This document shows positions 33,174 through 44,313 of a stretch of 64,000 nt of DNA, piece by piece (the stretch's first letter is position 1; each line of letters starts with the position of its first letter). The stretch covers positions 14,760,501 through 14,824,500 of the forward strand of contig NC_088311.1 of the NCBI RefSeq assembly GCF_910592395.1. Reading direction: 5' to 3'. Made by a program: the position numbers and the translations under genes. The DNA is from Lineus longissimus. Its lineage: Eukaryota; Nemertea; Pilidiophora; Heteronemertea; Lineidae. The notes beneath the pieces were generated by a model, which had not been told where the DNA came from, did not search any database, and worked only from the letters and a program-made list of their open reading frames with translations.

Positions 33174-35262
33174 ACGATTTCACTACGATGTTTGACAAGA
33201 AGGAGCAGTGCGCGAGATATGCTAATGAGCAGACTTCCCTCGCTTGAGTTTCTGAAGAATGTTCCATATCGCGCTAAGCTCATCACTACTGATTATGACA
33301 GGCGTGCAACGGTAGGTATCTGCTCCCCAACTTCCACCCTAATACGGTAACAATAAGTTACCATTTGATGGGAATGGGACAATGCCCTCACTGTGTATGG
33401 AGTCATAGGGATAAGAAGACATTATTCATTAGTGTTGGTACAATTGTTTTTGCCCAAAAAGCATGCCCATTCAAAAAACAAAATATGCAAGGTATCACGT
33501 ACATGACCATGACGACGTGCAGAAAGTGCACTGGCCAGTGCATACCCTATGGCTATGTACTAGTAAACATGGTAAACATGAACAACATCATTATTCATCG
33601 GCAGTTCATTTTACTCCGAGCTTTTCCTGAAACATATAGCCATGATGATTAGGCCTACCAAGTACCATGACCAATAACAGCACTAGATCATGTAGATGTC
33701 AACAAGTTCACATGAACCGTATAATCCCGCATGGCGCATGTGGGGCATGCGTCTAAACCAAAGCCCCAAAATCACTTGTTTTGGTCTATTTCACTTGTGT
33801 TTCCCCCGTCTCCCAGTCCATAATACATTTACAGTTTACAATCCCAATCATGGCCCAACAAAAGGTCATCGGTTGACTAAAGGAACACAACTGTTCAATG
33901 GATTTATAGTTGAATGCGATCAAACTACGTCTTTTCAATCGTGGATTGTAAATTTAACCCCATGGGCCTAGGGAAGGCCCTATAACAATACTTTCGACAC
34001 AGTTATTATCTCCGCTGCCTCCACCATGTTACACACAGTGCTCACTGCTGATTCTAAAATGCGCCACCTAGTCAAAACAGGACATATGTTCTTCTAGGAA
34101 TAGATCTCTTTCCAATATTTCGTCATTCCACTATCGTCATCACCTCATCATACTTTCATTGACATTACAGGCACAGATCCACAGAGCACTCTTCAAATCA
34201 TCTACACAGTGGTTATCTAACTAGGATTATAAAGGTAATTTCTTAGCCCCGCACAGTGGGTTTCAGTCTTGATAAAGGGGCACTATTGCTAGCAGCTAGG
34301 TAGGCAAGATAAAGTTAGACGAAGTAGCCGATAGGGGTCTCTCACCCCTCAAAGTCCGTCACAACTATTCAAGCTTGTACAAGGAATACATGCAGCGCTG
34401 ACTCTAACAAGACCCAATGGGAATGTCGCACAGTCATCTGTCAAAAACAAGACCTATGTTGCAGTATGATCTCTTGCCAATATTTAATAATTGCACTATC
34501 GTCATCACCTCATCATACTTCATTGACATTACAGGCACACATTGACATAGACCACTGTTGCAGTCAACGACACAGTCGCTATCCAAGTAGCATTATAGAG
34601 GTAATTATCATTATCATACCTCATTAGCATGTGAACCAATCACGTCGCGTCCTTTGCGATCACGGCAAAGCCTCATGGAATAATGTCTTTCACCGTTGAA
34701 TAATTTTTCATATTCCATGCCTACAACTTCAATTTCTTCATATTCCATGGCTAGAAGTTCAATACTAATATAATATCCAAGATAAAGTTACAAGAAGTAG
34801 TCAATAGGGGTCTCTCACCTCTCACTGTATGTCTACACTATTCACGCTTGTACGAGGAATACATTCAATGCTGAATCTAACAACACCCAGTGCCCTTACT
34901 CTGTATATTAGTCACTGGAAGATGGCCCATTTCACTCCTTGCTTCTACTTCACCTATAGTCTCATTGCAAACGCCTCAGTTCTATGATATCACATTCACT
35001 TTCAGCTGTCATGCAACGCAACAACTGTGCTATCTGCCATCGCACATCAACGAAGAAGTGCAGCCGCCCACATTCCACCTCACGTCTGTCCGACTTGCTG
35101 CAATCCTCGAGGGCGCCCCACTGTACTACGATTTCACTACGATGTTTGACAAGAAGGAGCAGTGCGCGAGATAGGCTAATGAGCAGACTTCCCTCGCTTG
35201 AGTTTCGGAAGAATGTTCCATATCGCGCTAAGCTGACCACTGCTGACCATGACAGGCGTGCA
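33174..35262 (+). repeat. 135-bp block duplicated at 33174-33310 and 35128-35262
   Basis: Both copies read CGATTTCACTACGATGTTTG, then AGGAGCAGTGCGCGAGATA, then CCCTCGCTTGAGTTTC.GAA and CGCGCTAAGCT. They differ at about 8 positions. In the second copy the flanks read partly as protein in two frames (PLYYDFTTMFDKKEQ, then LEFRKNVPYRAKLTTADHDR), which suggests a decayed coding sequence of unknown family. Copy 1 is preceded by the hairpin AACGTCTGGC/GCCAGACGTT (about 33143-33167). Confidence 0.7.
34090..34900 (+). repeat. ~370-bp tandem duplication
   Basis: The blocks CACTATCGTCATCACCTCAT, CATTGACATTACAGGCACA, AATAGGGGTCTCTCACC-like and CTTGTAC.AGGAATACAT occur in the same order near 34127-34390 and again near 34495-34865. 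The copies have diverged by substitution and small indels. Confidence 0.75.
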
Positions 35263-36139
35263 TTGGACTGGTACAGGTTGGAACTGAACATTGAATATGC
35301 TGGTGGTGACGCTTTCTGATGAGAAGTTGGTCGTGACTGATGCAGTATCTTGGACTTGTCCACAGCATCGTTCAATCATTGCTCTCTGAGCTGCCTTGAT
35401 TCTGTACTTACCCAAATACTAAGACCAAATGCCTGTTGACTGTGCTTTAAGAGAGACTGGCGCCATGCCTAGAGATATGACTGACCCCTATTGGCAAATT
35501 TGTATGACTTTATCTTGCCTACCTAGCTGCTGCCTATAGTCTCCCTTTAACTGCGGAACACTTCAAAGTCGATAAAATGCCATGTTCCACCTTTTAATGT
35601 GTTCAGACCGCCATTTTCAAAATAATCAAGTCAGGACACTGCCTTCTAGTCTCATAATAAATTTTGCTTTCCTCAATAATAACATTTCTTCTTCTTCAAT
35701 GCTTTCATCATTCCAAACTGCTCCTCCTCTGACTTTTACAGGGGTACAGTCATGGCAATCAAAACCCAAATACTGAAACCAAATGCCTGTTGACTGTGCT
35801 TTAAGAGAGACTGGCGCCATGCCTAGGCTCTCTTAAAGCACAGTCAACAGACACCAACCCCCTCAGACTCAGAAACCACAAACGCCCAACCCTTCCTGCT
35901 ACCTTAATACTTCTGGATTACAGCGGGGCCTAATGGTATTAGGCTAAGTAGCTTCGCGCGATATGCACCATTCTGGGAAAACTCAATGTGGAATTATGCT
36001 CATTAGCATAATCTATTCTTAGCTCCAGCTGGAGGTAATCTTGCGCAGTGTTTCTTCGGCCCAGAAAGATTGTGGTGGAAAACGTCTAGGTCTAGTACAA
36101 TGAACGCCTGACTTGCGCCAGACTAATAAGTGAAGAAAG

Positions 36140-36359
36140 TCTGGCTGCGCGAGACTACTGTGATAAAAAATACCATTGCTGAGACTCGGTGACGTCCAGC
36201 AAGTAACGTTTCATGTGCATACTTCATCACCACATCCCGATAACCTTTGGGAATAACCAGTTGTGTGAACAGCTTGGGATCACGTTCAAAGTCCGCACGC
36301 GAATCGGGGAGAAAAATCGCCCGGTCGAATATCGCCACGCTCATTCGCCTCCAAATCAC
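36140..36359 (-). pseudogene. Gypsy-type integrase zinc-finger fragment
   Basis: The minus strand encodes a stretch with FERDPKLFTQLVIPKGYRD and VVMKYAHETLLAGRH, the H-H half of the zinc-binding domain that opens Gypsy/Ty3 integrases. The CxxC half and the catalytic core are missing. It is a short remnant adjoining G+C-rich repeat sequence and unrelated to the LINE that follows. Confidence 0.65.
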
Positions 36360-36620
36360 TGCCTGCTTCGGCGATTCTATTTTCCAGGCGAAGATTCAGA
36401 CTGAATGAAAATCGCAGGCGTTATTTTATTCCGCCTGTAATCAATAAAATCGCGCCTGATTCGCTATCGCCAGCCATCGGAACAGAGCGAATATCATGCA
36501 TGCCATGCGAATTTCGCCATCAATTCTTTCCCGCTCGTTCAACGAACGATTCTCGGCCGTAGTTTGTATTTCTAGTTTTAAATATTAAATATCATTTTCA
36601 ATCTATTTAAAATCAAACAC

Positions 36621-39600
36621 TTCTTCTTCTTCTCGTTCGCTCTAGACAGTCAAGTCCGATCTTCTGATGTATTCTATGGTGTTTCGCAGCTGTTGGAGGT
36701 CTCCATAGAGCTGGTCTTGTAGGCTGGTACCTTCTGGCCAGATGTCTTTTCTCAGAGCTGCCAATCTCGCATATCTTGTCAGGATGTGTGCCACGGTCAT
36801 TGGTTCCGTGGCACATGGGCACAAGTCGTTGTCTCCGATCCGTAACTTTGTAAACAGGTGATGGCGTAACCTGCTGTGGCCGGTTCGCAGTCGGAATATG
36901 ATGACCTGGCCTCTTCTGGTGAGTTTGTTGTAATTGTCATTAGCATCATATCCCTCGTGCTCTTCCTTCCACTTGGTCCAGTAGGCAGCTTTGATATTGG
37001 TTTTTGCCTCCTTGTATGTTAGGGACAGGTCGCTCTGGTGTAGTTGGCTTCCTTCCTTGGCCAGATGGTCGGCCTTCTCGTTCCCCTTGCTGTTGCAGTG
37101 GGCTGGTATCCACTGGAGAACGACTTTCTTCCTGCATGAACATAGGGCTTTTAGAGATGTGGTGAGGTTCTGCATTTCCTCCTTCTTCGGATCTTGCATG
37201 GCTTTCAGGACAGAAAGGGCATCAGTGAATATGACTATTCGATGTCTGGTCTTGTTCCTCTTCTGTTTCAGCCTCTTGGTTGCCTCTTCAATTGCGACGG
37301 CTTCAGCTCTGTAGTTGCTGGAGTATCTACCTGTAGATATCGCGATTGTCTCTTCCTCGTCTTTATACTTGATAAGGATGCCTCCTCCTCCATCTCTGGT
37401 TGCGTCAGTTGCTGACCCATCAGTATACACATGGGTCCACTTCTGGTCTGGGTACTGCATGTGGATATGCTCCATTGTCAGAGCTTTCCGTGCCTCATCA
37501 GTTTGGTGGTGTTTGCTGAGGATACCAGGGACTGTCTCCTTGATCTCCGGTGACATTCGGGGGTCGAGTGTTGGCTTGGGTCTGCTAGATGGTATATCCC
37601 TTGGAGTGCTGACTTTCAGTTCGGGGTGATTCCTTTCCAGTGCCTTGCTTTGACTGATGAAGCTGCCTCGCTTCAGTCTTTTCCGAGCTCCTTTTTGGAC
37701 TCTCTGGTGCATTGGGTGGGTTTTCATCCTTTTGAACTTCTCTGCCAGTGTGATCACCTTCACTTCCCTCCGGTTTTCTTGTGGTTGGAGCTTGGTTATG
37801 GTCTCCATTGCAGTGATTGGCGTAGATTTCATGGCCCCGGTGATGATGCGCTCGGCTTGGTTCTGCACACGGTTGAGTTTTTGCAGTGTTGGACTTGGCT
37901 GCATTGGCCATTGCAGTTGTCCCGTACTCCATCACTGACCTTATTCTTCCGACATAGAGTTTCTTCAGTACACTGGTGTAGTTTGAGTTTGAGTCCGGCC
38001 TTCCAGACTTTGTCGAATGCTTTCTCCATGTCGACAAAGACAGCTAGCGTGACCTCTTTGTCCTGGAAGGCGTCTTCGATCTCCTGGGCTATGTAGGTTA
38101 CTTGGTCCTCTGTAGATCGGTTGCTTCGGAAGCCTGCTTGCTCTGGACGGAGGACTTGTTTCTCTTCTAGGTGCCATGTCAGCCGGTTGTTAATCAGCCG
38201 TTCCATAACCTTTCCGATATTACTCGTGAGGCTGATTGGTCTGTAGCTCTGGGCTTTAGCTTTGTCCTTGCCGGGCTTGTGTATTGGGATCATAACCGCT
38301 TCCCTCCATATTTGTGGAACCTTTCCTGTTTTCCAGCTGGTATTGTAGATGTGTAGCAACCTATCTTCTGCTACCGTTCCTAGATGTAGAAGCATCTCGT
38401 TCGTGATGTCGTCTGGTCCAGGCGATTTCTTCAATTTCAGCGTGGATAGGGCTTCTTTCAGTTCCTTCTTGGTGGAGTTCTTGGTCATCATCTCATCCTC
38501 ACTCTTCTCTTGGTTACGAAACGACTTCTGGGCTCCCAGAACTTCTCTGTTCCTCTCTGGTGGTATTTCGATGTCACTGATTTGTTGGTATTCGTTGATG
38601 AAGTGGTTCGCTGCTTTCTTTCCTGTCAAGAGCTCCTGCTTGTTGTTCTCGAGAATCGGTGCTTGTCCCTTTGGTTTTTTCGTCATTTAGAGCATGGGCA
38701 AGCTTCCATAACTTGTTTCCATCTCGATCCAGGTTGAGGCTCTCGGTTTTCTCAATCCACTTCTTCCTTGAACTTTGGATGCATGCCTTCTTGTACCTTG
38801 CAGTTGCTTCTTTCAGGGTGATGTTGTTTTCTGTGTTTGGTGTTGCTTCCACGTTTTCCCTCGCTTTCTGCACGGCATCGTCTAGCTCCTGCAGCACCTC
38901 TGTCCAATAGGGCTTGTAGTTCTTTCTTGCTCCTCTTGGAATGCTTTCCTTGGCAGCAGTGAGGAGTGCCTGGTTGAACTCTTTCACCATCTTGTTGATG
39001 TTAGGGCTTTTTTGGAGATGTTTGGTGTTCTCATCTGTTTTAGAGGTGAAGAGATCCCAGTTGGCTTTCTTGTAGTTCCATCTCGGGAGAGTGCTAGCTT
39101 CTTGCGGCCTGTGGTTCAGGTTGATAGTGAGTTTGACTGGTCTGTGATCACTACCTCCTAGTTGTTTCAGAACTGATCTTGTTGTTCTTCCATACAGGTC
39201 ATTGGTGGCAAAGGCGAGGTCCGGGTTCGATGTTGTGTGCCACCTTCTTGAGTAGAAGGTTGGTGGATCCTCGGCATCGTTTAGGAGGAGCAGGTTGTTG
39301 TCGATCTGGCAGTCCTCCACTTCATCCCCTCTCTTGTCTGAATCTGTGTATCACCAGCTTTCAGAGTGGCTGTTGAAATCTCCGAGTACCAGGCAGTTGG
39401 ATTCCGGCACTTCAAGCTTCTCTAGGGATAGTTCTTTGTCATTGGGACAGTAGATGTTATAGATCTTGATGTCCTCCTCTTGGATCTTTGTCCTGATTCC
39501 ATTGATCTCTGCTTCTCTGTTGGTGTTCACCTCAAAGTCTTGTACTGGGATGGAGTTGTGTACTAAGACTAGAACACCGCCCTTTGATCTTTCAATGCGA

Positions 39601-40384
39601 TCCTTCCTGATGGTTTGGTACCCCCTCACCGTGAATATTCGATTCTCAGTAAGGTAAGTCTCTTGGATGCATGCGATGTCTATTTTCTCTGTATGCAGGC
39701 GCTCTCTGAGAGCGACTTTCTTGTTGTACACGCCTTCTGCGTTCCATTGGAGGATGTTGAGGGCTCTGATCTCTTCATTGGTCTGGCCAGTAGCTTTCCC
39801 TGCCCGTCTCCTGGCTCCTCCAGACGGGGTCACCGGACCACCAGTCGCGTTGGGTGGACCCCTTCGAGGCCTGGGGCCCGGTGCTCTTCCAGCCTGGCGG
39901 GTCTCCACAGGTCGAGCACCATCTCGTATCATTGATTGGTTGTCTGTCATAGCGTTTTGGATGCGTTGCACTGTGGTTAGGCGCCAGCACCGCTGGTTAG
40001 GCGCCAGGGCGCTGGCCCAGTGCATCCGACTTCAGCATGCTATTTAAACCATAGCTGGGGATTGGATTAGTGAGTGCCAGGGCGTGTCCACATGCCAGTG
40101 GGCCTGCACACTGCACTTCTGGGGCTCCAATCTGCTCCGAGATTCCCAGCAGATTCTGCCTGGAGTCGCAAGGTGTCCAGTTACCGCAGGCCACCACGAG
40201 GAGGTACTGCTGGAGTATTGATAGAGGAGAGGCTGTGTACTGGCAGGAGGAGACTTACGCACATCTGCTCCTCTTTTCACCCGAGGGCTAGCCAGCGGCC
40301 GTAGCTGAAAGCGAGAAACGTATCTACACTACGCTAAAGCACTAGACGCGTCACTCCACCCTGTGGTTAAACCACATGGCCCGC
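36621..40384 (-). mobile_element. APE-RT-RNase H LINE, 5'-complete but internally deleted
   Basis: A perfect 12-bp duplication, AAAATCAAACAC, flanks the element at 36609-36620 and 40385-40396. Its 3' end (minus strand) reads AGAGCGAACGA followed by (GAA)n. Its 5' end, about 360 bp before the first recognisable ORF, is probably the untranslated leader with internal promoter. The order is endonuclease, reverse transcriptase, RNase H, then an H/C-rich terminus, as in I-group LINEs such as I or Nimb. Large parts of the reverse transcriptase are deleted, so it cannot move by itself. Confidence 0.9.
36642..40025 (-). pseudogene. LINE polyprotein: endonuclease, RT (catalytic box deleted), RNase H
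   Basis: Reading from 40025 downward: a basic, proline-rich N-terminus with short arginine motifs; an AP-like endonuclease (LNILQWNAEGVYNKK, ACIQETYL, LVLGDFNSH), interrupted by a TGA just after the last motif; its end in the next frame (SNPDLAF-like, GGSDHRPVKL); a linker; a frameshift near 38680; the first half of RT (MIPIHKPGKDK, SYRPISLTSNIGKVMERLI, VFVDMEKAFDKVW). The YADD region is missing at about 38035. The thumb (KKLYVGRIRSVMEYGTTAM) and, in a third frame, RNase H follow (D in VYTDGSAT, E in YRAEAVAIEEA, D in FTDALSVLKAM, D in NEKADHLAKEG). A CPC/H motif near the end is conserved. Confidence 0.88.
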
Positions 40385-40802
40385 AAAATCAAACACGACT
40401 TGCTTTGTTTCGTGCTCTTACATTCCTTTGTTTTATATACATTGAGTATATAATTAAGGGCGTGTACTGAACTATCGGATGCCTTTATCCTCGGGAAATC
40501 GAAGACTACGAATTACCGGCCACCGCTTGAAACGAAAATGGTGTCCAACGAGGATGTAAGGTCTCGTTAGGGAGTTTTTCTCAAATGTACGCGATGTTGA
40601 CGTGCCCCATTAACAGGACGTAACATCGATATTAAAATGCGTTTCCAAAATGAATGCATGAGGACAACCCGTTTGTGTCGTATATCACTGGAAACGCCCG
40701 ATTCCCCTGATTCTGCAGGATGTTAAATCGCAATATTGCCAATTGGGCCGGACAATCATGAAAAACCTCAAATATCATACATTTCTTCCTGAATAATTCT
40801 TG

Positions 40803-41571
40803 GTGGTTTTATACAGACGTGGTTTAATACAGACGTTGTGTTATACAGTCGTATGTTTAACAGCCGTTGGGTGGCGCTCGTGTCGCTCGTGTCGGAAATG
40901 AAGGGAGTAGTTCGGTTAGCGTTAGATTTCTGCCCTTAATGACCTCCACGCAGCAGTATCTGTCGCCAAATTAATTAACAACATATCTTGCCGAGTACAC
41001 AATAGGTGGAAGTGCTCGCCGGGTTTTTCTTACACACAGCAAAGACACGGGTCTCAAAAAACCCAGGGATTTTGAATAGGTTCAAGTAAGGCTATAGTGA
41101 TAGGGATATTTTGTGCCCCCCCCCCCCCCCTCTAGCTAGCCTTTCAAGCATGTTGAAATTTGTTATTACATGTAAGTGGATGTTGGTAAATCATTATGCA
41201 GAGAATATTTATAGCTTTGTTAGTTTTTAGCCCACCTGGGTGAGCTCTAAGCTCTAGTCATCACGTCTTGTCTGGTGTCTGACTCCGTCAACAATGGTGG
41301 CACGTTTGCTCACCATTGAATCTAGAAAGTCGAAACCTGGTGTGTGGATGGAGTTGTTGTCTATTCATTGCAGCGGCCTGGGTTTTTCGAGACCCGTGTC
41401 TTTGCCGTGTGTAAGAAAAACCCGACGAGCACTTCCACCTATGGCAGAAGTCTAACGCTAACCGAACTCCCTTCATTTCCGACACGAGCGACACGAGCGC
41501 CACCCAACGGCTGTTGAACATGCGACTGTATAACACAACGTCTGTATTAAACCACGTCTATATAAAACCAC
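40803..41571. mobile_element. foldback element with ~200-bp arms
   Basis: The left arm (about 40803-41065) is inverted relative to about 41388-41571. Shared blocks are AGACGTGGTTTAATACAGAC, CAGCCGTTGGGTGGCGCTCG and TTTTTCTTACACAC. The left arm contains an extra segment of about 60 bp (around 40938-41005). The right arm merges into the dispersed repeat at 41463-41766. Its left terminus appears truncated, so true ends and target site are unknown. A C15 run (41116-41130) lies in the spacer. Confidence 0.8.
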
Positions 41572-41766
41572 GTCTGTTTAACAATATGACCCTAATTCAC
41601 AACCTCCGTAAATCGCCATGTCTATAATTACTAACGTCTTAAATTTGTTAATGTCATAAATTCTAACGTCTTTAATTTAACCACCCAAATTTGCAACCTC
41701 CTTATAAAATTGGAAACGTCCATATAAATTGCAACCTCCATTTATTGCGGACATAACCGCCCATAC
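41463..41766. repeat. dispersed ~305-bp repeat, copy 2
   Basis: Same family and orientation as 23858-24163, with a few substitutions and indels. Here the repeat forms the outer part of the right arm of the foldback, which suggests that copy 1 is a lone arm of the same element. Confidence 0.85.
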
Positions 41767-42848
41767 TTCAAAGCCTCTTTTGCAAGAATTTTAGACTTGA
41801 TTGGATTATCAGAAGATGCGGTCCTTTGTTGATCATGCCGTCATTGGCTGCATCATACTGACAAACATGCGATGTAAGCTGTTGATAGACGAGCTGTGCC
41901 TGTCTGTGACTTTGTCTTTGGCAGTTCACTGCATGCATGCTTGTATATGCACATAGCCAACACTCAACACCTAGATATTAGTCTTAAAATTTCAGACGAT
42001 AAAAGAAAAAAATACTTCAAAGAAGCTTAAATCCGATTGTCTCAGCCAATTTACGTCGATGGTTCATTCGACTACCTGGACATCAATTATGACTTTCACA
42101 TTGTCGTCTGCTCAAGAAAATTCATGGATCATTGCTGCGCACTGGGTAGTGTGACCACCGTGAACACAGGCCACATCCTAAGTGACGTGGTTGTGTGACG
42201 AACTCTCTTTTCTTTACATGGTGGTCGCTGTCGGCACGTTTCTCCTCGGCAGACAGGTAAATTGATGAAATTTTCCGATTTTCGAACGCATGAGGCGTGT
42301 TTTGCCATGAGGTGGCACGGCTATGAGGTAGCCGAGAGTTTGTACGCTCTGAGGGAGTGTTTTGGTCCATGAGGTGGACAGTTTAGTGAGCATAAGGCGG
42401 AGCCTGAGCGGCTGAAGGTGGGGCCATGATGGCGGCGGTGTGGCATGTGGGCATGCGTGCAGCGCAACGCCCGATGAACATGTTGATGTGTACAGGTTTG
42501 GATGGTATTGGAATTGGCCTGTCCTTTCTCTGTAGGCTGCTATACAATGATGTTAGTATTTTCTGCTCAATGACAGGGAAGGTCAGAGGTTGGTGTTGAT
42601 TGTGGGAGGCTTGCACATGATGCATCCATGTGACTATGAGTATATTAATTTGGTATGAATCGTAGACGTTTTGTATTATAGCCGAATGTAGGCCTAGACC
42701 TAGTCTACACGGGGTTAGTGTAGTAGTAGTGTACGCATGCATGCATGTAGGCCTGGGTGTGTGTATGTAGGAGACGAGACATGGTAGACTCCCTGGTTAT
42801 CATGGGTTATGTTCTTTTCTTTCAAGCTCAAGGTTTGACAACTGGTGA
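41767..42848. other. no gene recognised
   Basis: Intergenic sequence up to the YR retroelement. A tract of GCATGCATGCATG with GTGTGTGTATG lies near 42733-42765. Part of this interval may be the 5' flank or terminal repeat of the YR element, but I could not define it. Confidence 0.45.
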
Positions 42849-43178
42849 ATGATGGCGACAGTGCTTAGAAAGCGCCACTCCCTGGTGGGAGAGAATCTGC
42901 TTCCAATCATGAAGAGGCTGGCGGCTCACCGGGGGGCGCTCCCCAACCCCCTAGCTGGGATGGTGGCGGGGAAGGCAACCGAAGAGTGTAACGAGGAGGA
43001 ATCGAGAAATTCATTCCTGACGTTGACGGGGGAGGAGGCTGGTACCGTGCTCCAATTGTCTGGCCGGGAGGCCAACCTACAAAACCTTCAACTCGTTCTC
43101 CACATGGCCATCCTGGTGGCTAATGAAGTTGGTCATCCCAAGGGTCAGGTCCTGCAACCCCCTTTGGTTATCCCCCAG
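42849..43178 (+). CDS. YR element gag, exon 1
   Basis: ATG at 42849, open for 110 codons to a donor (CCCCCAG/GTAAGC, cut after 43178). The protein contains KRLAAHRGALPNPLAG and a segment rich in acidic residues. The acceptor TCTCTTGCAG before 43336 would join it to AENATELGTPAAKRPRAEAE. The intron call rests on the two splice sites and continued gag-like composition. No fold recognised. Confidence 0.5.
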
Positions 43179-44178
43179 GTAAGCTGGCTACTAGACTGAT
43201 GGTGGACTTTCGGTTGTTCAATGCATAACCTGGGGATGTACTGTGCCTATGGTGTAAAGTAAATTATGACTGGCCATGGCCGTCATATAAAAACGGGAGA
43301 GTATTCTTTGTGTTTACTGGTGTTGTCTCTTGCAGGCTGAAAATGCGACTGAGTTGGGTACACCTGCTGCAAAGCGTCCTAGAGCCGAGGCTGAGGGAAA
43401 ATCCACTGCTGTTTGGAAACTTTGGAAAAGGAGGCGAAGAAGAGGAAAGAGGAGGCCACACCTGCCTGCCTAAAGAGGGTGAGATGTCTGGCGCTTCAGC
43501 CCAGCCCAAACTAAGGTCTCCTGTTGGCGGCATTAGATGAGTTGTCCTCGACAGCCCTGGCTGCTGGACACAAGGATGCAGATCTGTACCTGGAGCTTTA
43601 CAAGCAAACAGAACGCTCGAAGGCCAAGATTGATTTGGGGACCTTTTGCCTTGCGGCTTTAGGTGGTGCGGCCGGGGACCGTGTGTTGATGGCTATGTCA
43701 ATATGCATCAAGAGCAACGTTTTGGAGAAGAAGGTGGAGAAGAAGAAAGGGACGGGAGAGACCACCGCACCTTCCACAGCCTCGCCCCTCCAGAATGTCT
43801 ATCGACCGCCAATGAGCCCATTCCAGTACCCTTTCTCATATGGCATGGGGTATCAACCTGCTTTTCCACGAGGCAGTCGTCAGGGAGGGATGCAGAGGCC
43901 CTGGCAACCACGGGGCCCTTGCCACTTCTGTGGCATAACTGGCCATCTTTTCAAGGATTGTGACAAAATGAAGGCCGCAAAGTCTAGGATGACTTAAAGT
44001 ATTGTTAACGGACAATACTGAGAGGAAGATACTGAAGAGGCTGGCGGCTCACCGGGGGGCGCTCCCCAACCCCCTAGCTAGGATGGTGGCGGGGAAGGCA
44101 ACCGAAGAGTGTAACGAGGAGGAATCGAGAAATTCATTCCTGACGTTGACGGGGGAGGAGGCTGGTACCGTGCTCCAA
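42910..44178 (+). repeat. 146-bp direct repeat at 42910-43055 and 44033-44178
   Basis: Both copies run from TGAAGAGGCTGGCGGCTCAC to GGTACCGTGCTCCAA and differ at one visible position (GCTGGGATG versus GCTAGGATG). The second copy lies just after the end of gag where the start of RT is missing, so a recent rearrangement probably replaced that part. Confidence 0.93.
43336..43997 (+). pseudogene. YR element gag, C-terminal part with zinc knuckle
   Basis: After the acceptor the first frame gives a basic stretch that stops near 43472. Coding character continues in another frame through ALDELSSTALAAGHKDADLY and YLELYKQTERSKAKIDLGTF to the end at 43997. A CCHC zinc knuckle (CHFCGITGHLFKDC), a nucleic-acid-binding motif typical of Gag, lies near the C-terminus after a proline/glycine-rich segment. 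At least one frameshift separates the parts. Confidence 0.6.
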
Positions 44179-44313
44179 GGGCCATGTTCCTTTAAAGCAG
44201 CAAAGCTGTTGATTTCGGCTAAATGCTGGGAAATAGTGTTCGGTCTCTACTCATATCAGACTGAAGCAACTTAATAGAAGCTGGTTTCCCATATTTCATT
44301 TGGTAATTAGAAT

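Larger units (their letters stand above)
32542..35915. mobile_element. 3.4-kb inverted-repeat composite element
   Basis: The left segment starting CCAGAAGTATTAAGGTAGCA and running through the 28-base hairpin arm is repeated in inverted orientation at about 35785-35915, with around 90% match over 100 bp. Between them lie several internal duplications (see separate entries). The interior has no intact coding region. Short frames at 34890-35319 share a 135-bp block with 33174-33310. No clear target duplication, so it may be a DNA transposon or an array of nested ones. Confidence 0.55.

Noticed and set aside
35410-35475. A Helitron 3' end (ends CCTAG after a palindrome)
   Set aside because: No proper 16-20 bp hairpin sits just before CTAG, no 5' TC end or Rep/helicase was found, and inverted ends argue against it.
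36991-40304. Plus-strand ORFs across the LINE (up to 156 codons, hydrophobic)
   Set aside because: They are antisense shadows of the LINE polyprotein; their hydrophobic look comes from complementing charged codons.
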